DNA of 61,329 nt from Syntrophaceae bacterium UBA5619 (GCA_002424545.1 DIKL01000123.1:20547-81875); one strand, 5' to 3'. Positions 7,674-16,715 are shown, counted from the first letter of the stretch. Translations and numbers: made by a program. The notes: generated by a model from the sequence alone, not told the origin.

Positions 7674-9398
7674 CTAACTCTTGCGGTTTTTACCCAGTTT
7701 TTCGGCCGCCCGGTGCCATGTATAAACCGGCGGAAGCTGATCCACCTCCGTCTCTGAAACCACGTCCAGGAAGATCGGACCGTTTTGGGCAAATGCCACG
7801 TCAAGACCCGCTTCCAATTCCGCGGTCGTTCTGATTTCCAGCGCCTCCATTCCGAATCCCTTTGCCACCAAGGCCGGACGGCCGGGCGTGAAGTCCACGG
7901 AGAGGTACTTCTCGCCGCTATGGAGTTTCTGGAGGCACTTGATCCATCCGAACATGCTGTTGTTAAAGTGAATCAGGACGGCCGGGATGTTCAACCGGAC
8001 CAGTGTTTCAAGCTCGCCCGCGGACATGCCCAGACTTCCGTCACCGAAGAGCCCGATCAAACGCGCGTCGGGGCGGGCAAAGTGGGCCCCCACCACGGCG
8101 GGGATGGCGTAACCCAATCCCCCATAGGCCCTGGGAATCAGAAAGCGGGAGCCGTTGCCCCGGAGTTTCAGGTAACGGGTGGTATAGGGCGTCGGCGTGC
8201 CGGCATCGGCAATCACGACGGAGACACTGGGCATCCTCTTGTTCAGCGCAGCGATGATCCGTTGCGGCTTGAGTGGGGTCTTTCCCGATACAAACTCGCT
8301 CTCGGCGGCTTCCCAGAATCCGCTTCTTTCCTCATTCAGTTTGCGGATTCTGTCCGATGCCGTTCGCCGGGGCGTTTTCCCCCGGATCAAAACGGACAGA
8401 TCCTCCATGATCAGCCTGGCGTCTCCGGCAACGCTCAGCGTGTTTTGAAAGTTGTTGCCCAGCATTTCCGGATTGAGGTCGATCTGGATGATCTTCCGCT
8501 CCGGTTTGCGGGAGGGCATCGTCCAATGGATGGTGGAAACGGAACCCATCTTGCAGCCCACGTAAAGAAGAACGTCTCCTTCCTCGACCGCCCGGTGGGC
8601 ATGAGGATGGAAACCGTTGTCGCCGATCACACCCAACGCCAGCGGATGGTCATCGGCAAGCAGCCCCTGGCCGGAAATCGTCGTCACCACCGGAATCGAT
8701 AGCCATTCGGCGAGATCGACAATGGCATTCCCTGCCTGTGAATGGTTGGCCCCGCCGCCGGCGATGATGATCGGTCTTTCGGCGCCGATCAGGTAGTCCA
8801 CCGTTTTTTCGAGCTCCCCGCGAGCGCCGCGGGTACGGTAGGCGGGATAGATTGCACACTCCGGTTCGGCATACAGATCTCCTCCGCCATCGGCCAGCTC
8901 CCCGGTCATGACCTCTTTAGGAAAGGCCAGATGGATTGCGCCGGGACGACCGGTGGTGGCAATTCGGAAGGCGCGTCTGACCACTTCGGGAACTTTTACA
9001 ACGCTCTTCAAGACACTCGACCACTTGGTGATGGAATCAAACAATTTCTGACAATCCAGCTCGGTAATGGTCTGTTTGCCTTCGCCGGCCAGCGGAATAT
9101 CGGAGGTGATCAGGATCACCGGTATGGAGGAGGCATTGGCTTCGGCGATGCCGGGAACCGAATACAGCGGTCCCGCGCCGCTGGGGCACTCGCAAATCCC
9201 CGGCTTGTGCGCCAGCCTGGCGTAGGCGTCGGCCATGAATGTGGCCGATCTCTCGTCCCGGGCAAGGACGTGCCGGATGGCCGGAGCGGCATTGTGGAGG
9301 GCTTCATACAGCGGAAGGCTGGTGTCTCCGGGAACGCCGAACACCAGCTCCACCTGGTACGCCTTCAGCATTTCGACCAGAGCCTGAGCACCGTTCAT
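7674..9398 (-). CDS. Thiamine diphosphate-dependent decarboxylase/carboligase family enzyme
   Basis: A 574-residue enzyme of the acetolactate synthase/benzoylformate decarboxylase superfamily with all three domains. The catalytic Glu that activates thiamine diphosphate is present (DERSATFMADAYAR, residue 49). The central domain follows around 190-330, and the cofactor motif GDGSLG starts near residue 452 with its Asn pair (HFNNSMFGW) 27 residues later. I chose the ATG at 9398 because AGGAGG sits 8 bases upstream; an ATG at 9404 is too close to it. It is the first gene of the catabolic cluster. Such enzymes decarboxylate 2-oxo acids or join them to aldehydes, which fits a product of the dehydrogenase downstream. 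The exact reaction is unknown. Confidence 0.85.
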   Translation of the reverse strand: MNGAQALVEMLKAYQVELVFGVPGDTSLPLYEALHNAAPAIRHVLARDERSATFMADAYARLAHKPGICECPSGAGPLYSVPGIAEANASSIPVILITSDIPLAGEGKQTITELDCQKLFDSITKWSSVLKSVVKVPEVVRRAFRIATTGRPGAIHLAFPKEVMTGELADGGGDLYAEPECAIYPAYRTRGARGELEKTVDYLIGAERPIIIAGGGANHSQAGNAIVDLAEWLSIPVVTTISGQGLLADDHPLALGVIGDNGFHPHAHRAVEEGDVLLYVGCKMGSVSTIHWTMPSRKPERKIIQIDLNPEMLGNNFQNTLSVAGDARLIMEDLSVLIRGKTPRRTASDRIRKLNEERSGFWEAAESEFVSGKTPLKPQRIIAALNKRMPSVSVVIADAGTPTPYTTRYLKLRGNGSRFLIPRAYGGLGYAIPAVVGAHFARPDARLIGLFGDGSLGMSAGELETLVRLNIPAVLIHFNNSMFGWIKCLQKLHSGEKYLSVDFTPGRPALVAKGFGMEALEIRTTAELEAGLDVAFAQNGPIFLDVVSETEVDQLPPVYTWHRAAEKLGKNRKS

Positions 9399-9495
9399 TT
9401 CCATCTCCTCCTGAAAACCCCACGCATCCGAAACTACCCCATGAACGCATTGGGCATAACACGTGCCGCTGGCGTGCAAGAGACAAACGCCATTC

Positions 9496-10035
9496 TCAGC
9501 TGTCGTGATTGATGAGTTCCATCCCCCTCATCATGTAATGAAAGCCGGAAAGGATGGTAAAAAGCGCCGTAATCCAATAGGCGGCCAAAATCCACATTTC
9601 ACCGATCCCGATCGGAAAACAACGACTGGAAAGGGCCAACAAAACCGTGATCAACTGCATGGCCGTCGTGATTTTGCTGACGAAAGCCGGTCTGATTTCC
9701 ACGTTGATCGACATGATCGACAGCACCAGGATTCCGAGAAGAATGATGAGATCGCGGCTGATCACAATCACGGCGAGCCAGCTCGGAATGACGTGAAGAA
9801 CCGAGAGGGTTACGAAAGAACTGGCCAGCAGCGCCTTGTCGGCAATCGGATCAAGATAGGCCCCCAGAACGGTCTGCTGTTTCAGAAACCGGGCCAGAAA
9901 TCCGTCGAGGGCGTCGGAAAGGCTCGCCACGATAAAGACGATCAACGCCTTGAAGAAAGAACCCTGGATGAGCAGGATGACGATGACCGGAACAAGCATG
10001 ATGCGCAACAGCGTTATCAGATTCGGTATGTTCAT
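9496..10035 (-). CDS. pgsA: CDP-alcohol phosphatidyltransferase, probable phosphatidylglycerophosphate synthase
   Basis: A 179-residue membrane protein with several hydrophobic segments and the complete CDP-alcohol phosphotransferase motif: DALDGFLAR, then G-A-Y-L-D-P-I-A-D about 10 residues later, supplying the metal-binding aspartates. The N-terminus MNIPNLITLLRI is typical of PgsA. It makes phosphatidylglycerol phosphate from CDP-diacylglycerol and glycerol 3-phosphate at the inner membrane. The Shine-Dalgarno is weak. It lies 36 bases after the lipoprotein gene and about 97 bases before the ThDP gene on the same strand. Confidence 0.85.
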   Translation of the reverse strand: MNIPNLITLLRIMLVPVIVILLIQGSFFKALIVFIVASLSDALDGFLARFLKQQTVLGAYLDPIADKALLASSFVTLSVLHVIPSWLAVIVISRDLIILLGILVLSIMSINVEIRPAFVSKITTAMQLITVLLALSSRCFPIGIGEMWILAAYWITALFTILSGFHYMMRGMELINHDS

Positions 10036-10071
10036 GCTTCAAAATATCGACCACCCATCGGGAATCGATCA

Positions 10072-10641
10072 CTACGGTCCATCCGGCAATGTTGCCAGCG
10101 CGCGATTCAAGACCTCCTGGATCGCCGATTCGTACACCTGCCAGGTTTTCAACTCCAGACTTGTCCGTGAGAACCCATAATTGCGGTAGACCACGCGATG
10201 TTGAACCCGCCAGAGGCTTTCTCCCGTCTTCACGCTCTTCAATTCAAACTCCGCATCAACCGCAACCGGGGAATACAACAAGGTGACGGGCCGCAAGCCT
10301 TCCTTCAGTGTGGTGTAGAGCAGGGAATCGACGTTCAGCGATTCACCCAGTGAATTCGGCGACTGATTTGCGCCATTCTCGGGGAATGCGGCCAGCCGCT
10401 CATCGATCCATTTGGACGGAACCTTCGGATAGCCCTTGAAATAAAGTTCGTCGATCAACTTCTCCCGCAGCACGGAAGCCGTACCGGCGTCTGCTGCCAG
10501 GTTCCGAACGGGCATGACGGCAATGAGCCGCGGCTTCTTTTCGGCGTAATCGGCCGCAAGCATGTGGGGAATTTTCCCGGCGCAGCCCGCCAAGAAAAAC
10601 AACCCCATCAGCAAAAATAACGGACGAAAGCCTTTCGACAT
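10072..10641 (-). CDS. Putative outer-membrane lipoprotein, DUF799/GNA1162-like
   Basis: A 189-residue protein with a lipoprotein signal: basic start, hydrophobic core and lipobox LAGC near residue 20. The mature part has strands such as RLIAVMPVRN, then KLIDELYFKGYPKVP and a C-terminal beta-rich part (TGESLWRVQHRVVYRN). The pattern recalls GNA1162/DUF799 lipoproteins of unknown role in the cell envelope. A TTG one codon earlier (10644) is also possible. It follows the 133-residue gene by 13 bases, so the two are probably co-transcribed. Confidence 0.65.
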   Translation of the reverse strand: MSKGFRPLFLLMGLFFLAGCAGKIPHMLAADYAEKKPRLIAVMPVRNLAADAGTASVLREKLIDELYFKGYPKVPSKWIDERLAAFPENGANQSPNSLGESLNVDSLLYTTLKEGLRPVTLLYSPVAVDAEFELKSVKTGESLWRVQHRVVYRNYGFSRTSLELKTWQVYESAIQEVLNRALATLPDGP

Positions 10642-10654
10642 CAAGCCAAATCCC

Positions 10655-11056
10655 TCAGACGGGTCTTTTTAGCCTCTCGATTTCCTCACGGATGACACGC
10701 TCGGCGATATCGGGAATCACCTCGCGGGCAATCTTTTCCGCAATTTCCACCGCGCGTTTCATGATCTCGTCGTGAAGACCCGTATCGACAACGGCCATTC
10801 TGGGTTTTCTTTCGATCACATCCACAAGATCATAAATTTTTTCAGGTCCCGATTTCATTCCCGGGATTTTTCCGGAGATCCCCGCTGTCAAGTCCAGGGG
10901 GTCAACAAGGTCGTGGATCTTGTCTTCCGGTCCCAATACGCGTCCCCCGATCCTCATGATCCCATCCCGGTCTTTCTCTGAAAAATCATCCGCCAAAACC
11001 GAACCCTCCTCCCAGATCGCCGTCCAGAGGTCCGTCGTTGCGTTCGCTTCTTTCAT
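10655..11056 (-). CDS. Conserved-looking hypothetical protein, 133 residues
   Basis: I do not recognise the family with certainty. The acidic N-terminal half carries a repeated phrase: EDKIHDLVDPLD and PEKIYDLVDVIE. The C-terminal 45 residues are strongly helical and amphipathic (EIMKRAVEIAEKIAREVIPDIAERVIREEIE, given here only as two adjoining helices at about 96-128). Similar C-terminal helices occur behind receiver or FHA-like domains in Deltaproteobacteria, but no such domain is present. It is cytoplasmic by composition and sits between rsmI and the lipoprotein gene on the same strand. Confidence 0.6.
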   Translation of the reverse strand: MKEANATTDLWTAIWEEGSVLADDFSEKDRDGIMRIGGRVLGPEDKIHDLVDPLDLTAGISGKIPGMKSGPEKIYDLVDVIERKPRMAVVDTGLHDEIMKRAVEIAEKIAREVIPDIAERVIREEIERLKRPV

Positions 11057-11108
11057 ATTTGCGGCTTTTGATCTTGACGCCGACCGTTATCACACCTCCG
11101 CGGACAGT

Positions 11109-12050
11109 TCAAGGAAATAGTAAGAGCCGGTAGATCCGCCGCCGCGAGACTCCGGTTTGTCGCGCAATCCTGTCCGCTGTGTCGCGAAGCGACAGTTGTT
11201 CTTCGGTGTCCCGCCGCAGTTGCCCGCAGAGATCGAGGAGCTCGGCGTCGGAAGGTTCCGCAGTCCCCCCGGTTCGGCCCGCTACGATCAGGGTCACTTC
11301 TCCCTTGATCGCTCTTTCCTCCATCCCGGCGATCAACCTCCCAGGCGATCCCCGCAGAAACTCCTCATGGATCTTGGTCATCTCCCGGGAAACGACCACT
11401 TCCCGATCACCGAAAGCCCCCTCAATATCCTTCAGGGACGCAAGCAACCGATGTGGAGATTCGTAAAAGATGAGCGTCCTTTCCTCCTGGCGCAACGAGT
11501 TCAAAAACTGTCGGCGCCGAACGGCTTTTGACGGCAGAAACCCAAAAAATATGAAGCTGTCCATCGGCAGACCGGACACGCTCAGCGCCGCGATCAGCGC
11601 GGATGCCCCGGGAATCGGCGCCACCGGGATTTCCCGGGTGAGCGCTTCCCGGACAAGAATATAACCGGGATCGGAGATCCCCGGCGTGCCGGCGTCCGAA
11701 ACATAGGCCACATCCAGCCCCTGAAGCAGCTTCGCGATAAGAAATCCGCTCTTCTTCATTTCATTCTGATCATAAAGACTGGTCAACGGCGTGGAAATGG
11801 CGTATTGATCGAGCAGAATCCTCGTTCGCCGGGTGTCCTCGGCCGCAATGAGGCGGACCTCCTTGAGAATGCGAATCGCCCGGAGGGTGATATCCTCCAG
11901 GTTTCCGATCGGAGTGGCCACGACATACAGCGTTCCCCTCTTTTCGGATTCTTCCGCTTCCGGTCGCTTGTCCCGTCTTTCGAGAATCGGCGGGCGATCG
12001 AGTGGCGTCCGTCGGCGGCCGCCGCTGCGTTGTGGAAGGTTTTTTCTCAT
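11109..12050 (-). CDS. rsmI: 16S rRNA (cytidine1402-2'-O)-methyltransferase RsmI
   Basis: A 313-residue tetrapyrrole-methylase-fold protein with clear RsmI motifs: TLYVVATPIGNLEDI, AAEDTRRTRILL, YVSDAGTPGISDPG, PIPGASALIAALSVSG, FYESPHRL. It 2'-O-methylates C1402 of 16S rRNA with SAM. Residues 1-38 form a basic tail rich in Arg and Pro before the domain, longer than usual. I chose the ATG at 12050 since codons farther upstream encode no recognisable extension. It is divergent from the UDP-xylose pair across a 182-base region. Confidence 0.9.
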   Translation of the reverse strand: MRKNLPQRSGGRRRTPLDRPPILERRDKRPEAEESEKRGTLYVVATPIGNLEDITLRAIRILKEVRLIAAEDTRRTRILLDQYAISTPLTSLYDQNEMKKSGFLIAKLLQGLDVAYVSDAGTPGISDPGYILVREALTREIPVAPIPGASALIAALSVSGLPMDSFIFFGFLPSKAVRRRQFLNSLRQEERTLIFYESPHRLLASLKDIEGAFGDREVVVSREMTKIHEEFLRGSPGRLIAGMEERAIKGEVTLIVAGRTGGTAEPSDAELLDLCGQLRRDTEEQLSLRDTADRIARQTGVSRRRIYRLLLFP

Positions 12051-12096
12051 AAACAGGCCGAATTCCCGAAAAATCGTTTGCAGAACGATAATTTGA

Positions 12097-12126
12097 TTGA
12101 CATATAAAATCCCTCTGTGATTTATA
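12097..12126 (+). promoter_or_regulatory. Sigma-70-type promoter for the UDP-xylose operon
   Basis: TTGACA at 12097-12102 is followed after 18 bases by TTTATA (12121-12126), about 105 bases before the UXS start. The -35 is perfect, the -10 partial. The divergent rsmI promoter must be in the same 182-base region, but I could not pick it out. Confidence 0.45.
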
Positions 12127-12232
12127 GCAATTTCCCCGGAGAAAGGCCAGAGAAACAAGGTTCCGCGGGCGGCGGCAGCAAGAAATTGGAAATGACCGAA
12201 AACATTTATTTATCTCGGGGGTAACAGGCCAC

Positions 12233-13165
12233 ATGAAGCGCATTCTGATCACCGGCGGCGCCGGTTTTCTCGGATCGCACCTCTGCGATCGCTTGATCGC
12301 CGAAGGACAGGAGGTCCTTTGCCTGGACAATTTTTTTACCGGCAGCAAAGAAAACATCCTCCATCTCCTGGGAAATCCCCATTTTGAATATATCCGCCAC
12401 GATATCACCAATCCGATCTACATCGAGGTGGATCAGATCTACAATCTCGCCTGTCCGGCATCCCCCGTCCACTACCAGTACAATCCGATCAAGACGATCA
12501 AGACCAACGTGATGGGCGCCGTCAACACCCTGGGGCTCGCCAAGCGGGTGAAGGCCCGGATTCTGCAGGCATCGACCTCGGAGGTGTATGGCGATCCGCA
12601 GGTCCATCCGCAACAAGAGGGGTACTGGGGTCGCGTCAACCCGATCGGCATCCGAAGCTGCTACGACGAGGGAAAGCGTGCCGCCGAATGCCTGATGATG
12701 GATTATCACCGCCAAAACCACGTGGATGTGAAGATCGTCCGGATCTTCAACACCTACGGCCCGAGGATGGCGGTGCGCGACGGGCGCGTCGTCAGCAACT
12801 TCATCGTCCAGGCCCTCAAGGGGGAAGCGATCACCGTGTACGGCGACGGTTCGCAAACCCGCTCCTTCTGTTATGTGGACGATCTGATCGAAGGGTTGAT
12901 CCGGATGATGGATTCACCGGACGGATTCACGGGCCCGGTCAACATCGGCACGCCTCAGGAATTTACCATCCTCCAGTTGGCCGAAACCGTGATCCGGATG
13001 ACCGGTTCCCGATCCCGCGTCATTTTTAATCCGCTGCCCCAGGACGATCCGATCCAGCGGCGGCCGGACATCACCCTGGCCCATGAAAAATTGGGTTGGG
13101 AACCCCGAATCCCCCTTTCCGAGGGACTGGAAAAGACCATCGCCTACTTCCGGAAGGCGATCTGA
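12233..13165 (+). CDS. UDP-glucuronate decarboxylase (UDP-xylose synthase)
   Basis: A 310-residue extended short-chain dehydrogenase: NAD motif GGAGFLG (8-14), [10 protein letters not shown], catalytic Tyr144-x3-Lys148 in SCYDEGKR, and IFNTYGPRM. The phrases [24 protein letters not shown] and DGRVVSNFI are diagnostic of UXS, separating it from RmlB and GalE. It converts UDP-glucuronate to UDP-xylose with bound NAD+. The preceding 'gggggtaacaggccac' gives a weak Shine-Dalgarno. The next gene, 25 bases downstream, makes its substrate. Confidence 0.9.
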   Translation: MKRILITGGAGFLGSHLCDRLIAEGQEVLCLDNFFTGSKENILHLLGNPHFEYIRHDITNPIYIEVDQIYNLACPASPVHYQYNPIKTIKTNVMGAVNTLGLAKRVKARILQASTSEVYGDPQVHPQQEGYWGRVNPIGIRSCYDEGKRAAECLMMDYHRQNHVDVKIVRIFNTYGPRMAVRDGRVVSNFIVQALKGEAITVYGDGSQTRSFCYVDDLIEGLIRMMDSPDGFTGPVNIGTPQEFTILQLAETVIRMTGSRSRVIFNPLPQDDPIQRRPDITLAHEKLGWEPRIPLSEGLEKTIAYFRKAI

Positions 13166-13190
13166 GGAATCTTATTCTCGCGAGGAAGCC

Positions 13191-14567
13191 ATGACTTTTG
13201 AAAAAACGATACTCTGCATCGGAGCCGGTTATGTCGGCGGCCCCACGATGGCGATGATCGCCGCCAAGTGCCCCCACTGCCGGGTTATGGTCGTAGACAT
13301 CAACCCGGAGCGGATCGCGGCCTGGAACTCCGACGACCTCCCGATCTACGAGCCCGGACTGGACGAACTTGTTCGGACGACGCGCAACCGGAACCTCTTC
13401 TTCAGCACGGACATCGAGAGGGGAATTCGGGAAAACGACATCATCTTCGTCAGCGTGAACACCCCGACCAAATCCTTCGGCCTGGGCGCCGGAATGGCGG
13501 CCGATCTCCAGTACTGGGAAAAAACCGCCCGCCAGATTCTGGAGTTTTCCCAATCCTCCAAAATCGTCATCGAGAAAAGCACCCTTCCGGTGAAAACCGC
13601 CCTTGCGATGGAACGGATCCTGAACTGCCGGGACAACGGCATCTGCTTCGACGTTCTATCCAACCCTGAATTTCTCGCGGAGGGAACGGCGATCCGCGAT
13701 CTGGAACATCCGGATCGCATTCTGATCGGCTCACGGGATACGGACAACGGCCTGAAGGCCAGGCAGACGCTGGTGGACATCTACGCAAACTGGGTCCCGC
13801 GGGAGCGGATCATCACCTCCGGCATCTGGAGCAGCGAACTCTCCAAACTGGTCTCCAACGCCTTCCTTGCCCAGAGAATCTCCTCGATCAACGCCATCTC
13901 CGCCCTCTGTGAGAAAACCGAGGCGGACGTCGCCGAGGTTTCCCGCGCGATCGGCATGGATACCCGCATCGGTCCCAAATTCCTGAACGCCAGCATCGGC
14001 TTCGGCGGGTCCTGCTTTAAAAAGGACATTCTAAACCTCGTATACCTCTGCCGGTATTACGGTCTCGAAGAGGTCGCCCATTACTGGGAGAATGTCGTGA
14101 AGATCAACGACTACCAGCAGGAGCGTTTCATCCGGAACATGATGGGGGCGATGTTCAATACCCTGGCGGGGAAGGGGATCTGCCTTTGGGGTTTCGCTTT
14201 CAAGGCGAATACCGGCGATACCCGGGAGAGCCCTGCAATCTTTATCGCCCGGAGACTTCTGGAAGAACGGGCCGAAGTCGTGATCTCCGATCCGAAAGCG
14301 CTGAAAAACGCCCGCAACGATCTGTCGGGCGTGGAAGGTCGGGTTCGTTACGTCGAGGATCCCGTGGCCGCCGCGGAAGGATGTCATGCCATTGCGCTAC
14401 TGACCGAATGGCATCTCTATCGCGAACTCGATTTCCAGAAGATTTTTGAAAGCATGGCCCAGCCCGCCTTTATTTTCGACGGCCGGAACATTTTGGACCA
14501 CAAGCGCTGCTTTGATATCGGATTCAATGTGTATCCGGTGGGAAAACCGCCGCTGCGACACTTTTAA
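13191..14567 (+). CDS. ugd: UDP-glucose 6-dehydrogenase, eukaryote-like form
   Basis: A 458-residue NAD-dependent dehydrogenase: IGAGYVGGPTMAM at the N-terminus, VNTPTKSFG, SNPEFLAEGTAI, the linker WSSELSKLVSNAFLAQRISS, catalytic Cys275 in GFGGSCFKKD, and a C-terminal FDGRNILD. It oxidises UDP-glucose to UDP-glucuronate. The motifs follow animal and plant UGDH much more closely than typical bacterial Ugd (for instance the catalytic Cys is residue 276 in the human enzyme). The ATG at 13191 has GAGGAA upstream; in-frame sequence before it overlaps UXS and is not conserved-looking. Confidence 0.92.
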   Translation: MTFEKTILCIGAGYVGGPTMAMIAAKCPHCRVMVVDINPERIAAWNSDDLPIYEPGLDELVRTTRNRNLFFSTDIERGIRENDIIFVSVNTPTKSFGLGAGMAADLQYWEKTARQILEFSQSSKIVIEKSTLPVKTALAMERILNCRDNGICFDVLSNPEFLAEGTAIRDLEHPDRILIGSRDTDNGLKARQTLVDIYANWVPRERIITSGIWSSELSKLVSNAFLAQRISSINAISALCEKTEADVAEVSRAIGMDTRIGPKFLNASIGFGGSCFKKDILNLVYLCRYYGLEEVAHYWENVVKINDYQQERFIRNMMGAMFNTLAGKGICLWGFAFKANTGDTRESPAIFIARRLLEERAEVVISDPKALKNARNDLSGVEGRVRYVEDPVAAAEGCHAIALLTEWHLYRELDFQKIFESMAQPAFIFDGRNILDHKRCFDIGFNVYPVGKPPLRHF

Positions 14568-14599
14568 ACCGAAACCATCCTTTAATTTCTTGATTTCGA

Positions 14600-14647
14600 T
14601 TGATTTATGGAAAATGATCAGGTATAGGCGCACCCATAGCGGGTGCG
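14600..14647 (+). promoter_or_regulatory. HU promoter and hairpin at the start of its leader
   Basis: TTGATT (14600-14605), a 17-base spacer, then TATAGG (14623-14628). Immediately after comes an inverted repeat CGCACCC / GGGTGCG (14629-14635 and 14641-14647) with a 5-base loop, so the mRNA would begin within or at a hairpin. A 5'-terminal hairpin often protects against decay; that role is inferred. Confidence 0.55.
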
Positions 14648-14678
14648 GGAAAATAAAAATCAAAAACAGGAGGTGGTT

Positions 14679-14951
14679 ATGAACAAAGCGCAATTGATCG
14701 ATGAAGTGGCAAAGGTTACGTGCAGCAAGAAGGAAGCGGAGCTGGCCGTCGGCGCAGCGCTTGCGGCGATCCAGAAAGCGCTTAAAAAAGGGGACGCCGT
14801 CACACTGGTAGGATTTGGCACATTCGGCGTCAGCAAGAGGAAAGCCCGTGCAGGCAGGAATCCCCAGACGGGTGCGGTCATTAAGATAGCCGCCAAGAAG
14901 GTCCCCGTATTTAAGGCGGGAAAAGGTTTGAAAGACGCGGTAAATAAATAG
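14679..14951 (+). CDS. hup: HU-family DNA-binding protein
   Basis: A 90-residue HU/IHF-fold protein beginning [13 protein letters not shown], with the strand [13 protein letters not shown], the DNA-inserting arm tip RNPQTG and C-terminal [13 protein letters not shown]. It bends and compacts DNA in the nucleoid. AGGAGG 5-6 bases before the ATG at 14679 fixes the start against an in-frame ATG at 14643. It has its own promoter and is followed by a hairpin, so it is probably a highly expressed single-gene transcript. Confidence 0.93.
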   Translation: MNKAQLIDEVAKVTCSKKEAELAVGAALAAIQKALKKGDAVTLVGFGTFGVSKRKARAGRNPQTGAVIKIAAKKVPVFKAGKGLKDAVNK

Positions 14952-14981
14952 ACCGACCGGTCGCCATCTCCGAACATGCCC

Positions 14982-15017
14982 ATTGAGCCGTCCCATTCTC
15001 CAGAGGGACGGCTCAAT
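14982..15017 (+). terminator. Hairpin after HU
   Basis: A perfect 13-bp inverted repeat, 14982-14994 and 15005-15017 (arm ATTGAGCCGTCCC), with a 10-base loop, lies 30 bases after the HU stop. Only a short 'TTTC' follows, so it is either a weak intrinsic terminator or an mRNA 3' stabiliser. The rest of 14952-15240 shows no gene on either strand. Confidence 0.65.
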
Positions 15018-15240
15018 TTCAACTGAAACAGCCGATGGGAGACGGAGAGCCTGATCGGAGCCGCAAGGGGGAAGACGAGCCGGAATTGACGGCAGCAATT
15101 TACACGGCTTATCTGCCGGCCATTGAAGCGGACACGCCGGCGAAAAAACAACCTTGATCCGCTATCCGGTGCACTGGGTTTATCCCCCCCGGTTCAGCGG
15201 ATGCGTTCAGCAAATGGCCGGTTTGCAAACGGGATAAAAT

Positions 15241-15606
15241 CTAGCAAAGTTCGAAGGCGTTCCGGATGAGTTCGATCGCGTTGTTCGAGGGCCGCAGTTT
15301 GACCGCAACAATGTCGAACCTCGCCGGACGCCCTTCCAAGCCTCTTTCCGAAAGATAATTCATCGCGATCCGGGAAATCTTCCTCTGTTTCTCATGGCCG
15401 ACGGCCAGTTGCGGATCGCCGTATGCGTCGGAGCGTCGGCTCTTGACCTCAACGAAGACCAGCGCCTCTCCATCCTCGGCAACGATATCGACTTCACCGA
15501 AGACACATCGGTAATTGCGCTCAACAATCCGGTAACCGGCTTCCGCGAGATGGGCCGCTGCCAGATCTTCGCCCTGTTTTCCCGTGCGTATCCGTCCGAA
15601 CGACAT
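15241..15606 (-). CDS. yraN: YraN/UPF0102 family nuclease-fold protein
   Basis: A 121-residue protein with the restriction-endonuclease-like core of the YraN family: GEDLAAAHLAEAGYRIVERNYR, then GEVDIVAEDGEALVFVEVKSR containing the E...D...ExK metal site. Its role is poorly known; it is commonly found beside rnhB, as here, 19 bases downstream. It closes the rpsP-type housekeeping operon. Confidence 0.9.
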   Translation of the reverse strand: MSFGRIRTGKQGEDLAAAHLAEAGYRIVERNYRCVFGEVDIVAEDGEALVFVEVKSRRSDAYGDPQLAVGHEKQRKISRIAMNYLSERGLEGRPARFDIVAVKLRPSNNAIELIRNAFELC

Positions 15607-15625
15607 GGCTGAGATTCCGTAGGTT

Positions 15626-16249
15626 TCAGAGGTCCAGTTTTCCCATCACGGTCTGGTCGTCGATTTCGGGAACCCGGAAAGAACGGCGATGTATCTTGCA
15701 ACGGCCGAACTTCAGAATCGCCTCGCGATGCTCCCGCGTGCCGTATCCTTTGTTCTGCAGGAAATTGTATTGGGGGAATTGACGGTGGTACATCTCCATC
15801 AGACGGTCGCGCGAGACCTTCGCGATGATGGATGCCGCAGCGACCGAAATACTTCGGGAATCGCCGCGGATGATCGTCTCCTGAGGAATGGCGAGGTCGA
15901 TCCGGTTCAGACCGTCGATCAGCAGACAATCGGGACAGGGTAAAAGTTCAAGAACCGCTTCCTTCATGGCAATCAACGTCGCCTGAAGGATATTCACGCG
16001 ATCGATCAGGGAGGCCTCGCAGAGGCCGACGCCGATGGAAATCGCATCGCGTTGGATGATTCCGTACAGTCTGACCCTCTGCCGGGAAGAGAGCTTCTTC
16101 GAATCGTTGATCTCGGGATGCTCATATCCGGGCGGCAGAATCACCGCGGCCGCCACGACCGGCCCCGCCAGCGGACCGCGGCCCGCCTCGTCAATCCCGG
16201 CAACCATCCGATAACCGCATTCGCGGGCCTTGTTTTCAAAGCCGTTCAT
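15626..16249 (-). CDS. rnhB: Ribonuclease HII
   Basis: A 207-residue RNase H-fold enzyme with GIDEAGRGPLAGPV (catalytic Asp-Glu), INDSKKLSSRQR, and the later metal Asp in LLIDGLN, followed by GDSRSISVAAASIIAKVSRD. It cuts RNA at RNA-DNA junctions, including single ribonucleotides. It follows rplS by about 60 bases in the same operon, the usual order in proteobacteria. Confidence 0.95.
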   Translation of the reverse strand: MNGFENKARECGYRMVAGIDEAGRGPLAGPVVAAAVILPPGYEHPEINDSKKLSSRQRVRLYGIIQRDAISIGVGLCEASLIDRVNILQATLIAMKEAVLELLPCPDCLLIDGLNRIDLAIPQETIIRGDSRSISVAAASIIAKVSRDRLMEMYHRQFPQYNFLQNKGYGTREHREAILKFGRCKIHRRSFRVPEIDDQTVMGKLDL

Positions 16250-16310
16250 CCACCGGACCGCCCTCGTCCGCCGCCCTTACACCGGCATTGGAAATCTTGG
16301 CTGCAAGGTG

Positions 16311-16658
16311 TTAGATTTTCCCGGCCTCTTTGATCCTGGCCTGTTTTCCTCTCAGGCTCCGCAGGTAATACAACCGGGAACGTCTCACCTTGCCCCTGGT
16401 GATGACCTCGATCCGGTCAATGGAAGGGGAATGGAGAGGGAAAGTCTTTTCGACCCCCACCCCGTAGGAGATTTTTCGAACAGTAAAGTTGGACCGGACA
16501 TCACCCCTTCTCCGACGGATCACGACCCCCTCAAAGGCCTGAATCCGCTGTTTCTGGCCTTCTACGATCCGGACGAACACCTTGATGGTGTCTCCCGTAT
16601 TGAAATCGGGGATATCCCCCCGCATCTGTTCTTTTTCCAGCATTTCCATTACATTCAT
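16311..16658 (-). CDS. rplS: 50S ribosomal protein L19
   Basis: A 115-residue protein with [44 protein letters not shown] and RRSRLYYLR, all standard L19 segments. It sits at the 30S-50S interface. It lies between trmD (57 bases upstream) and rnhB in the conserved rpsP-rimM-trmD-rplS order. Confidence 0.97.
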   Translation of the reverse strand: MNVMEMLEKEQMRGDIPDFNTGDTIKVFVRIVEGQKQRIQAFEGVVIRRRRGDVRSNFTVRKISYGVGVEKTFPLHSPSIDRIEVITRGKVRRSRLYYLRSLRGKQARIKEAGKI

Positions 16659-16715
16659 GACCTTGGCTCCTTCGTAATAGTCTATACTTTCTCTTTTGAA
16701 TCCATTTTCAAGTAT

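Noticed and set aside
7674..9398. Identification of the ThDP enzyme as glyoxylate carboligase, given hyi and garR in the window
   Set aside because: Glyoxylate carboligase lacks the catalytic Glu, which is present here, and hyi/garR are 45 kb away in another operon.
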